Source: Arcobacter sp. F155
Lineage (GTDB): Bacteria > Campylobacterota > Campylobacteria > Campylobacterales > Arcobacteraceae
Reading direction: 5' to 3'
Length of the DNA stretch: 64,000 nucleotides
NCBI RefSeq assembly: GCF_004116455.1
Contig: NZ_PDJU01000003.1
Span: 151,842 to 215,841, forward strand
The notes under the pieces are model-generated. The model made no database searches, was not told the DNA's origin, and saw nothing but the letters and a program-made list of their open reading frames with translations. The translations under genes were made by a program, and so were the position numbers. Positions 8,831-15,323 of the stretch are shown here, piece by piece (the stretch's first letter is position 1; every line of letters begins with the position of its first letter).

Positions 8831-8925
8831 TGAACAATATTAATACAAATAAAAAAGATTATGCAATAGTTGTAACTATCTATGTATTAACAATATTTAC
8901 AACATTTATAGCTGTAGCAAACTAG
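8830..8925 (+). CDS. Small single-pass membrane protein (31 aa)
   Basis: A 31-codon frame starts at an ATG preceded by AAAGGGAGA. The product has a short polar N-terminus (MNNINTNKKDY) and one hydrophobic helix of about 19 residues (AIVVTIYVLTIFTTFIAVA) ending in Asn. That composition is typical of membrane micro-proteins. It is not recognised as a known family. It sits alone between the typA terminator and the hsp20 promoter, and its ribosome-binding site lies in a hairpin, which would fit translational control. Confidence 0.45.
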   Translation: MNNINTNKKDYAIVVTIYVLTIFTTFIAVAN

Positions 8926-8953
8926 CACTTAAAAATAAAAATTGCTAAGAATA

Positions 8954-8980
8954 TTAGCACTAAGTCTTGACAAGTGCTAA
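8954..8980 (+). promoter_or_regulatory. CIRCE-like HrcA operator
   Basis: The arms TTAGCACTA (8954-8962) and AAGTGCTAA (8972-8980) are separated by 9 bp. The CIRCE consensus is TTAGCACTC-N9-GAGTGCTAA, so 8 of 9 positions match in each arm and the geometry is exact. It overlaps the -35 hexamer of the hsp20 promoter, the expected position for repression by HrcA. Confidence 0.85.
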
Positions 8981-8996
8981 AAATATTTGATATAAT
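8967..8996 (+). promoter_or_regulatory. Consensus sigma70 promoter of hsp20
   Basis: TTGACA (8967-8972) and TATAAT (8991-8996), 18 bp apart, are both perfect consensus. Transcription would start near 9003. The -35 lies inside the CIRCE element and the start point adjoins the HAIR-like repeat. Confidence 0.85.
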
Positions 8997-9004
8997 TTCA
9001 TTAA

Positions 9005-9025
9005 CTTGATAAGATAATTATCAAG
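9005..9025 (+). promoter_or_regulatory. HAIR-like HspR operator
   Basis: The inverted repeat CTTGATA (9005-9011) - N7 - TATCAAG (9019-9025) has the spacing of the HAIR element (CTTGAGT-N7-ACTCAAG) bound by HspR. The outer five bases match in both arms. It lies at about +2 to +22 of the hsp20 transcript. HspR and HrcA co-regulate chaperone genes in Helicobacter and Campylobacter; HspR itself is not in this window. Confidence 0.65.
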
Positions 9026-9057
9026 AATCTTAATAAATATATTAAAAAGGAGTCAAA

Positions 9058-9474
9058 ATGCTACTTACAAAGTTTGATCCATTTAAACAATTTAAAGATT
9101 TAGAAAGAAATTTTTATAATTACCCAAGTAATAATGAGTCGGTAAATGGTTTTGTTCCTATTGTTAATACAAGAGAAGGTGAAAGTGCTTATCATATAGA
9201 TGTGGATTTACCAGGGGTAATAAAAGAAGATATAAAAGTTGACATTAATAAAGATGTGTTAACTATCTCTGGGGAAAGAAAAACAAAAGATGAAGTAAAA
9301 GAAGAAGATTATTATAAAGTTGAAACATCATTTGGTAAGTTTACAAGAAGTTTCACACTTCCAGAAAATGTAGATATTGAAAATATTGAAGCAAGAAGTG
9401 ATAATGGTGTTTTAGAAGTTATCATTCCTAAAAAAGAGGAACAAAATAGTAAAAAATCAATTGAAATAAAATAA
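9058..9474 (+). CDS. Hsp20 / alpha-crystallin family small heat-shock protein
   Basis: The 138-residue protein has a short variable N-terminus and a complete alpha-crystallin domain (about 35-130) with the family hallmarks DVDLPGVIKEDIKVDI, LTISGER, FTRSFTLPENVD and DNGVLEVIIPK (the consensus GVL motif). Such proteins are ATP-independent holdases that bind unfolding proteins. The start follows AAAAAGGAG. The promoter has a consensus -35/-10 with CIRCE- and HAIR-like operators, so heat-shock control by HrcA plus HspR is predicted. The C-terminal I-x-I/V anchoring motif is only weakly represented (KKSIEIK). The gene is monocistronic and convergent with the response regulator. Confidence 0.95.
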   Translation: MLLTKFDPFKQFKDLERNFYNYPSNNESVNGFVPIVNTREGESAYHIDVDLPGVIKEDIKVDINKDVLTISGERKTKDEVKEEDYYKVETSFGKFTRSFTLPENVDIENIEARSDNGVLEVIIPKKEEQNSKKSIEIK

Positions 9475-9497
9475 GAGGAAGAGTCTCTTCCTCTTAT
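9471..9497. terminator. Bidirectional hairpin between hsp20 and response regulator
   Basis: A 12-bp perfect stem, ATAAGAGGAAGA (9471-9482) / TCTTCCTCTTAT (9486-9497), has a 3-nt loop and begins in the hsp20 stop codon. On the minus strand it is followed by TTTTATTT, making it a good terminator for the response regulator; the plus-strand tail is less T-rich. Confidence 0.75.
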
Positions 9498-9504
9498 ATA
9501 CTTA

Positions 9505-9870
9505 TTATAAGTTTATTGCGTCAAGTACTTTATTTTCTACGTCTCTCATTGAAATAAATGGCTTAGTTAAATAATCATCTACTCCAATTCCATCACACTC
9601 AATCATCTTATCTTCTGTTGAGAAAGCAGTAATCATAATGATTTTTTGAGTTGGTCTAATTTTTTTAATCTTCTTTACAAGCTCAATTCCATTCATTTGA
9701 GGCATCATGATATCACAAAGGATTAAATCATAATTTTTCTTTTGAATAGAATCAAGTGCAGTAAGTGGGTTTTCAAAAGTATCAATCTCAAAAAGGTTTT
9801 TTCTTGATAAAAATCTTTCTAAAATATCTAAAATTGAAGTTTCATCATCAATAATTGCAATTTTTTTCAT
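9505..9870 (-). CDS. CheY-like single-domain response regulator
   Basis: This 121-residue stand-alone receiver domain has the acidic pair in IAIIDDETS, the phosphoacceptor region LILCDIMMPQMNG (Asp about 52), the conserved Thr/Ala in IIMITAFST and Lys in DYLTKPF. There is no output domain, so it works through protein-protein contact, as CheY or a phosphate sink. It lies 14 bp after the chemoreceptor gene in the same orientation, so it is probably the dedicated partner of that signalling unit. It is not called cheY because Campylobacterota carry several similar receivers. Confidence 0.9.
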   Translation of the reverse strand: MKKIAIIDDETSILDILERFLSRKNLFEIDTFENPLTALDSIQKKNYDLILCDIMMPQMNGIELVKKIKKIRPTQKIIMITAFSTEDKMIECDGIGVDDYLTKPFISMRDVENKVLDAINL

Positions 9871-9884
9871 TCTAGTCCTTCTTT

Positions 9885-12179
9885 TTATAAATTAGCATTT
9901 TCTATTTTTACAGTATCAAGTGTTTGGAATACTTCTGCTGTAGCAGTTTCAACTCCATTTCCAATCTCAATTAACTGGTCATTTGGTGCATGTTCTAAGT
10001 TTTTATCTAAGAAGCATTGAACTCCACCATGAACTCTTTGGTGTGCATCTTTAAGTGCTTGCCAGTTTGCAGTTTTTGTAAATGCTTTACCTTCTTGTTC
10101 ACTTTTGATAATCCATTTACCTAAATTACATTGAGTCTCATCTACTACTGTAATTTTAGCATTTTCAGAGATTCTTGCAAAGTTGTTTTCTTTGAATAAA
10201 ATATGTTGTAATTTCAAGTTATTTAATTCATGTACTAAATTTGTATCTGCAATTTGTTTTCTAGCAGAGTCTTTAAACTTAGCATTTCTAGCAACAGAGA
10301 TTAGATTATTTGATAAGTTTTTAACTTCTGATGCTAATGAAGCAATGCTAGTAGCATCACTTGCATTTTCTTGAGTGTTTTTATCTAAGATAGTAATCGC
10401 ATCATTAATTTGTGCTATTCCTAATCCTTGCTCTTTTGAAGCATTTGCCACATTATCAATAATCTCTTTAGTTTGAACAATGGCACCTTGAAGTTCATCA
10501 TAACCTTTAATCATTGTATCAGCAATATTTTTACCATTGTTCGCTTTTGAAGTAGCTTTTTCAACTAAGTCTTTAATCTCTTTTGCTGCTTCTGCTGATC
10601 TACTTGCAAGATTTCTTACCTCACCTGCAACAACTGCAAAACCTTTTCCTGCTTCACCTGCAGTTGCTGCTTCAACTGCTGCATTTAATGAAAGGATATT
10701 TGTTTGGAATGCAATTTGGTCAATAACAGTAATTGCTTCTGCAATTGATTCAACTTCTGTGTTAATCTCATCCATTGAAGTTGCAGTTTGGTGAGCTAAT
10801 TGTTGACCTTTTTGAGCTGAGTTCATAACTACATCATCAAGCTCTTTCATTTTATCCATGTTTTGAGTACTATTTTGAATATTACTATTAATCTCTTCAA
10901 CAGCAGCAGCAGTCTCTTCAAGTGAAGCTGCTTGTGCATTTGCAGAGTCTGATAAAGAAGTAGCTGAAGAAGTTAATATCTCAATATTATTTGCAAGTTT
11001 TTCACCACTTGTCATAATAGTAGCTAAGATTTCAGATACATTATCACCAATTGACTTTGTTCCTCTAACAACAGAACCTAAGTTACCACTTACATTTTTA
11101 ACATCAAAGTCATACTCAAAGTTACCTTTAGAGTACTCATTTAAGGCCTTATTTACTTCACCTAAGTGGTCTTTGAATTCATCAATTAAAACATTAATAG
11201 TGTTTTTTAAATCATTAGTTGATCTATTTTCTGAATCACTTTCAACTTTATAAGCAAAGAAACCAGCTCTAACCATCTCGATGGCTTTCTCACTCTCTTC
11301 AACAATTTTTTGATCTTGCGCTGTAACTCTTCTAATTGACTCTAGGTATTCATTAAAGTATCTTGCTAAATCACCAATCTCATCTTTTGAATCAATATTG
11401 ATTTTTTGGTCTGCACTTGAAAATTTTGTAAGAGCTTTAACTGTTCCTGTTAATTTTGAAAGAGGCTTAACAATCATTCTATTTGCTATAAATACTACAA
11501 TTGTAGAGATAACAATAGTAAGAATAAGTACTCCAATAAAAATAAACAGTATTGCATCAGCTGTATCTTCTTCAGAAGAAGCTTGCATTTGAGCTACACT
11601 ATTTTCTACATCATCAAGGTAACTTCCTGTTGCAATAACCCATCCCCAAGGTTTAAATACTTCAATATAAGTATATTTTGGTTGCGGTTCATCAAAACCT
11701 GGTTTATCCCAAACATATGTAATAAGACCAGAACCTTGAGACTTAGCTAGTTTTTCAATATCTTTGAAAAAGTATTTACCCTCAGGGTCTTTTACATCAG
11801 AAACATCTCTTCCTACTAGAGATTTTGCAACTGGATGCATTAACATATTTAATTCAAGGTCATTAATCCAAAAGTATCCTTCTTTACCATATCTGATTTT
11901 TTCAATGGCTTTAAGGGCATTTTGTTTTGCCTCTTCTTCACTAATTCCTTCAGATTCCATATTATTATATTCATCTTGAAGGGTATTCATAGCTAAAGAG
12001 ACATAATTTTTTAGATTTAGCTCTTTATTTTTGTAAGCATCTTTTGTATATTTTTCAATATTTTGCTTACTTATGTGATTAATCGAGTAAATAGCTTCTA
12101 TTGCTAAGATAATCGATACCGTTATAATAGTAGAGATTACTATTATGAGTAACTTGTTTTTTATTGTTAGATTTTTCAT
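9885..12179 (-). CDS. Methyl-accepting chemotaxis protein with Cache and CZB domains
   Basis: The 764-residue receptor has a first membrane helix (about 11-32), a periplasmic single-Cache domain (about 40-200, with the GYFWINDLELNMLMHP and WGWVIATGSYLDD signatures), a second helix (about 208-232), a HAMP domain with a further HAMP-like segment, the highly conserved signalling tip (FQTNILSLNAAVEAATAGE) and a C-terminal CZB zinc-binding domain (Cys in QCNLGKWI, His in HQRVHGG). Cache domains of this type often bind small carboxylates; CZB domains sense zinc or oxidants such as hypochlorous acid. The start follows AGGAG. It is followed by a CheY-like gene 14 bp away. Confidence 0.95.
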   Translation of the reverse strand: MKNLTIKNKLLIIVISTIITVSIILAIEAIYSINHISKQNIEKYTKDAYKNKELNLKNYVSLAMNTLQDEYNNMESEGISEEEAKQNALKAIEKIRYGKEGYFWINDLELNMLMHPVAKSLVGRDVSDVKDPEGKYFFKDIEKLAKSQGSGLITYVWDKPGFDEPQPKYTYIEVFKPWGWVIATGSYLDDVENSVAQMQASSEEDTADAILFIFIGVLILTIVISTIVVFIANRMIVKPLSKLTGTVKALTKFSSADQKINIDSKDEIGDLARYFNEYLESIRRVTAQDQKIVEESEKAIEMVRAGFFAYKVESDSENRSTNDLKNTINVLIDEFKDHLGEVNKALNEYSKGNFEYDFDVKNVSGNLGSVVRGTKSIGDNVSEILATIMTSGEKLANNIEILTSSATSLSDSANAQAASLEETAAAVEEINSNIQNSTQNMDKMKELDDVVMNSAQKGQQLAHQTATSMDEINTEVESIAEAITVIDQIAFQTNILSLNAAVEAATAGEAGKGFAVVAGEVRNLASRSAEAAKEIKDLVEKATSKANNGKNIADTMIKGYDELQGAIVQTKEIIDNVANASKEQGLGIAQINDAITILDKNTQENASDATSIASLASEVKNLSNNLISVARNAKFKDSARKQIADTNLVHELNNLKLQHILFKENNFARISENAKITVVDETQCNLGKWIIKSEQEGKAFTKTANWQALKDAHQRVHGGVQCFLDKNLEHAPNDQLIEIGNGVETATAEVFQTLDTVKIENANL

Positions 12180-12366
12180 GCATGCTCCTAGTCAATTAGT
12201 AAAATTAATAATAAAGTTACTAATAACTAATAATTCTACTAAAATATTTTAAAGCTTAGTTGAGAAAAACCTTAATTTTAAACAATTGTATAAAAAAATA
12301 ATACAAAAAGAAGGAAATAAACCAGAAATTTATTAAATATTTAAAAAAAACAAATAAATTATTTGA

Positions 12367-12400
12367 TTGAGACAGTTTTGAGACAGTGTTATGTTAAAAT
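12367..12400 (+). promoter_or_regulatory. Tandem TTGAGACAG repeats in putative promoter
   Basis: TTGAGACAG occurs at 12367-12375 and again at 12378-12386, exactly 11 bp (one helical turn) apart. AT-rich -10 candidates follow (TATGTT at 12390, TTAAAAT at 12394). The only gene downstream on this strand is the 36-codon ORF at 12430. The rest of the interval 12180-12366 shows nothing recognisable. Confidence 0.45.
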
Positions 12401-12429
12401 TAAGAAAATAATCAATTAAGGTATTTATT

Positions 12430-12540
12430 ATGTTTGATTTTTTTACATTAGATTTATTTTTCAACTTAACAGTTGCAGTGATAATATCTTTAGTAGTTAT
12501 TGAAGGTTTTTCTTATTTAAGAAGTAAAGACAGATCATGA
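12430..12540 (+). CDS. Small membrane protein (36 aa), unknown
   Basis: This 36-codon frame has an ATG preceded by TTAAGG. The product has a hydrophobic helix (about 8-25: LDLFFNLTVAVIISLVVI) and a positively charged C-terminal tail (SYLRSKDRS), as in membrane micro-subunits. It has its own promoter-like region with tandem repeats and ends 6 bp inside the 3' end of the opposing YgbA-family gene. It matches no family I recognise. The reading frame, ribosome-binding site and membrane-protein composition together make it likely to be expressed. Confidence 0.45.
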   Translation: MFDFFTLDLFFNLTVAVIISLVVIEGFSYLRSKDRS

Positions 12541-12873
12541 GAAAAGTGACTTTTTAATAGAGTCAAGTTTAAAATGTATTCCTCCATACTTCATTACTTT
12601 TGCAAGTTTTTTCCACATAGGTTTTTCATAGCAAGGGTTTGGGCACTTTCTACATCTTGGTTTCTCTTCGTGGATACAAGCCTCTAACCTATTTATACTA
12701 TAGCTAATATCTTTTACACACTCTTCACAAACGTTAAACTCATATACAAAAGTGTGTTCTTTGTAAACAACACTTTTTATATATAGTTTGCTTTGTTCAT
12801 GTTTATTTTCACAATAATATTCAAAGAACTTTTTTAATGTTCTTATTTCAGAATCAAATTTCTCAGTGGTCAT
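12535..12873 (-). CDS. YgbA-like nitrous-oxide-stimulated promoter family protein
   Basis: This 112-residue cysteine-rich protein carries the layout of the YgbA_NO family: NVCEECVKDISYSINRLEAC, then HEEKPRCRKCPNPCYEK and a C-terminal KVMKYGGIHF segment. Eight cysteines in CxxC-like pairs suggest metal binding. In E. coli, ygbA belongs to the NO-responsive NsrR regulon; the biochemical role is not known. It lies 5 bp after the hemerythrin gene in the same direction, and a Crp/Fnr-type box lies upstream of that pair. The context therefore agrees with a nitrosative-stress function. Confidence 0.8.
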   Translation of the reverse strand: MTTEKFDSEIRTLKKFFEYYCENKHEQSKLYIKSVVYKEHTFVYEFNVCEECVKDISYSINRLEACIHEEKPRCRKCPNPCYEKPMWKKLAKVMKYGGIHFKLDSIKKSLFS

Positions 12874-12878
12874 AATAT

Positions 12879-13319
12879 TTAGTGTGCGCTACAAGGGCTC
12901 ATTCCAGTTTTAAAAAACATAGCTGTAACTGTATCCATTGTTTGAATATGGTTTACTAGCCAGTTTATTAAATCAAGTTCTAAATAGCTTTTTAAAAACT
13001 CTTTATCATCATTTTTAATAAAGTAATCTAACACTTGTCTCATTTGTTCTAAGCACTTTTCATGCTCTCCTTTGTGCATCATGTAAGGAGGAAAGTTAAG
13101 TTCAATCATTTTGTCTTCTTCCCCTTTAAAGTGTGAAACAGTATGGTCATACCAATTTTGGTAAGCATCTATAACAATATTTTTATTCTCTTTTGTTTCT
13201 GAAGCAATATAGTTTAAAAGTTTTTCATATAGATCATTTATAATATCAACATCTTCATAATGTACATCATTCATAAAATCTTCTGCAACTAGGGGTAAAT
13301 CATTTTTATTTATTAGCAT
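12879..13319 (-). CDS. Hemerythrin-domain protein
   Basis: The 146-residue product looks like a bacterial hemerythrin: an all-helical protein with ordered metal-ligand candidates, His in NWYDHTVSHFKGEEDKM (H-x4-H with the E-x3 motif), PPYMMHKGEHEKCL and a late NHIQTMD. Hemerythrins bind O2 or NO at a di-iron site or help repair iron centres. The ATG at 13319 follows AAAGAGG at 5 nt. The frame stays open 23 codons further, but that extension would run through the divergent promoter and the regulator's operator. It forms an operon with the YgbA-like gene, opposite a Crp/Fnr regulator, which suggests a reactive-nitrogen or oxygen response. Confidence 0.82.
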   Translation of the reverse strand: MLINKNDLPLVAEDFMNDVHYEDVDIINDLYEKLLNYIASETKENKNIVIDAYQNWYDHTVSHFKGEEDKMIELNFPPYMMHKGEHEKCLEQMRQVLDYFIKNDDKEFLKSYLELDLINWLVNHIQTMDTVTAMFFKTGMSPCSAH

Positions 13320-13374
13320 AAAAGCCTCTTTAAATTTATTTTCAAAATATTTGCATAAAATAGTAAATAAATCA

Positions 13375-13388
13375 TTGATTGGAATCAA
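13375..13388. promoter_or_regulatory. Perfect Crp/Fnr-type box
   Basis: TTGAT-TGGA-ATCAA is a perfect TTGAT-N4-ATCAA palindrome between the divergent hemerythrin and Crp/Fnr genes. Its centre lies 62 bp upstream of the hemerythrin ATG, which would allow a class II (-41.5) position. It also covers the 5' side of the regulator's own ribosome-binding region, so it could give autorepression there and activation of the divergent operon. Confidence 0.8.
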
Positions 13389-13393
13389 GAGAA

Positions 13394-14029
13394 ATGAGCA
13401 AATTAAAAGAGTTTTATTTATTTAATAGTTTAGATTCAAAAGACTTAGAACTACTAGAGAGTATTAGTTTTGAAAAGAAGTTTACTAAAGATGAATTAGT
13501 ATTTTATAAAGGTGATGAATCAAAATATCTTTTATTATTAATAAGTGGTTGTGTAAAGATTTATAGACATGACTTTAAAGATAATGAGGTAACCATTCAT
13601 AATATAAAAGCTGCATCTTTTATAGCAGAGCTTGCAAACTATGAAAATATTCCTTATCCAGCAAACTGTAGATGTGAAATGGACTCAAAAATCATATTTA
13701 TAGATTATAAAAAGTTTGAAGAGTACTTTTTACAAAAAAATGAGTTTCTTCTTATTTTTATAAAATCTCTAACAAAAAAAATCAAAGCCTTAGAACTATT
13801 TATTAGTACAAATATGATTGAAGATGTTGATGCAAAAATTGCAAAGTTTATTTATGATAATAAAGCTGAAATAAGTAGTTTAAAGCAGATAAAAATAGCA
13901 GAACTTCTAAATATAAGACAAGAGACTTTATCTAGAAAATTAGCAAAACTAAAAAAAGATGAGATATTAGAAAATAAAAAAGGTAAAATTGAAATTAAAG
14001 ATGAAAGAGCTCTTAGAGCTCTTTTTTAA
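13394..14029 (+). CDS. Crp/Fnr family transcriptional regulator
   Basis: The 211-residue regulator has an N-terminal cyclic-nucleotide-binding-like beta-roll (about 8-120) and a C-terminal winged helix-turn-helix with the recognition segment LNIRQETLSRKLAKLKK (about 175). It lacks the N-terminal cysteine cluster of O2-sensing Fnr, so it is likely a different effector type (NssR- or DNR-like). I start it at the ATG at 13394; an upstream TTG in the same frame lies inside the Crp/Fnr box. The divergent neighbours are a hemerythrin and a YgbA-family protein, so nitrosative-stress control is the best inference. Its last codons encode an intrinsic terminator. Confidence 0.88.
   Translation: MSKLKEFYLFNSLDSKDLELLESISFEKKFTKDELVFYKGDESKYLLLLISGCVKIYRHDFKDNEVTIHNIKAASFIAELANYENIPYPANCRCEMDSKIIFIDYKKFEEYFLQKNEFLLIFIKSLTKKIKALELFISTNMIEDVDAKIAKFIYDNKAEISSLKQIKIAELLNIRQETLSRKLAKLKKDEILENKKGKIEIKDERALRALF
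14004..14027 (+). terminator. Terminator within the 3' end of the Crp/Fnr gene
   Basis: AAAGAGCTC (14004-14012) and GAGCTCTTT (14016-14024) form a 9-bp stem with a TTA loop, followed by more T to 14027. The hairpin is entirely coding and ends 2 nt before the end of the stop codon. Confidence 0.8.
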
Positions 14030-15144
14030 GTGGGGATAATTCTTATCTCGCTTATTTCTGAACTAGCTCCTAATCTCATTGGAGGTCCCCAGAAACCAGT
14101 TCCTTTGTTTACATAAATTTGTGTATCTTCGTTGTGTTTATTTAAACCTTTTACATAAGGTTGTTGAAGTTTTACTAATAAGTTAAAAGGTGCTATTTGT
14201 CCTCCATGGGTATGACCACTTAATACTAAATCAACTTTTTCATCTATCTCTTTTATATATCTTGGTTGGTGAGCTAATAGTACTTTAGGGAAGTTCTTCG
14301 TTCCTTGTAAAGCCTTTTTTAAATCAGGCATATAAGCATTAACTCTATTTCCAAAAATATCATATACTCCAGCTAAATAAAAACCTTTATTTTCTTCTCC
14401 AATATAAATATTTTCATTCTCTAAAGTTTTTATTCCTAAAGAGTTTACATACTTTATAATTGCTGCAACATCATGGAAGTATTCGTGGTTACCAATAATA
14501 AAATATGTTCCATATTTAGATTTTAAATTTTTTAGTTCATCAAGTGCAGGTTTTGCATATTTCATTTTTGTATCAACTAAATCACCTGTTATAGCAATTA
14601 TATCTGCATCTAAACTATTGACTCTTTTTACAAGGTTTGCAATAAAAGTTTTATCTACTAAGCCTCCAATATGAATATCACTTAATTGAACTATTTTATA
14701 CTCTTGTTTTAGGTTTTTTATTTTAACTTCAACCTTTTCTAGCTCTATATGTTTAGCATTGTACATTGCTTTTGCATTTACTCCACCAGCAACTGCTACA
14801 GCTGTAAAATCTAAACCTCTTTTAAAGAAGTCTCTTCTACTTTCATCTTTAATTGATTTATTAATTAAAAGAGCAAAAACCTCATAAAAAATAGTTGCTA
14901 TAAAAAGAAGAAAAATAATACCAATTGGTAAAGATAGAAGAAAATATGCCCAGTTTGGAACACTTGGGTTATATCGTACAAACATATAGGCTACTACGCC
15001 TAAAAGATTAATAGCTAAAAAGATATTTAAGTAGAGTTTTGTCTTTTTTGAAAAGTGTAGTTTTCTAATAAACCTTCTTGAAATTAGAAGTGTTAAAAGT
15101 GTCATAACACTTATAAAAATTGTTGCAAATATAATAAATCTCAT
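14026..15144 (-). CDS. Membrane-anchored metallophosphoesterase (YaeI/YkuE-like)
   Basis: The 372-residue protein has three N-terminal membrane helices (about 3-22, 38-58, 68-92), then a twin-arginine-like DESRRDFFKRGLDFTAVAV stretch and a calcineurin-type phosphoesterase domain with VQLSDIHIGG, IAITGDLVD, FIIGNHEYFHD, VLLAHQP and LVLSGHTHGGQ. All metal-ligand motifs are present. The family includes UDP-diacylglucosamine-type hydrolases and other phosphoesterases near lipids; the substrate is unknown. The frame extends to a TTG at 15159, but the ATG at 15144 fits better. No ribosome-binding site precedes it, and a promoter places the predicted RNA start at the ATG. It overlaps the convergent Crp/Fnr gene by 4 bp. 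Confidence 0.88.
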   Translation of the reverse strand: MRFIIFATIFISVMTLLTLLISRRFIRKLHFSKKTKLYLNIFLAINLLGVVAYMFVRYNPSVPNWAYFLLSLPIGIIFLLFIATIFYEVFALLINKSIKDESRRDFFKRGLDFTAVAVAGGVNAKAMYNAKHIELEKVEVKIKNLKQEYKIVQLSDIHIGGLVDKTFIANLVKRVNSLDADIIAITGDLVDTKMKYAKPALDELKNLKSKYGTYFIIGNHEYFHDVAAIIKYVNSLGIKTLENENIYIGEENKGFYLAGVYDIFGNRVNAYMPDLKKALQGTKNFPKVLLAHQPRYIKEIDEKVDLVLSGHTHGGQIAPFNLLVKLQQPYVKGLNKHNEDTQIYVNKGTGFWGPPMRLGASSEISEIRIIPT

Positions 15145-15150
15145 AGCAGG

Positions 15151-15178
15151 ATTATACAAATGTTTTTTTAATACTCAA
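15151..15178 (-). promoter_or_regulatory. Promoter giving a possible leaderless mRNA
   Basis: On the minus strand TTGAGT (15178-15173) and TATAAT (15156-15151) are 16 bp apart. A start 7 nt after the -10 would fall on the A of the ATG at 15144, leaving no 5' leader and no Shine-Dalgarno. Confidence 0.55.
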
Positions 15179-15323
15179 TTAACAAAACTAAAGGTTTTAA
15201 AGTATAAAAATAATACTTTTTTGTTACAAAAATTTAGATATTTGATTTTCTTTCTCAAAAAAAGAAACAAAATTTTAGTTTTTATTAACTATAATTTATA
15301 AACACTCAACGAAAGGGAAAGCT

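Noticed and set aside
10537..10794. Antisense frame in the chemoreceptor signalling domain
   Set aside because: This alanine/serine-rich frame arises opposite the highly conserved signalling tip and is a common artefact of chemoreceptor genes.
13320..13388. N-terminal extension of the hemerythrin gene to 13388
   Set aside because: It would place coding sequence across the divergent promoter and Crp/Fnr box; the internal ATG at 13319 has a good AAAGAGG ribosome-binding site.
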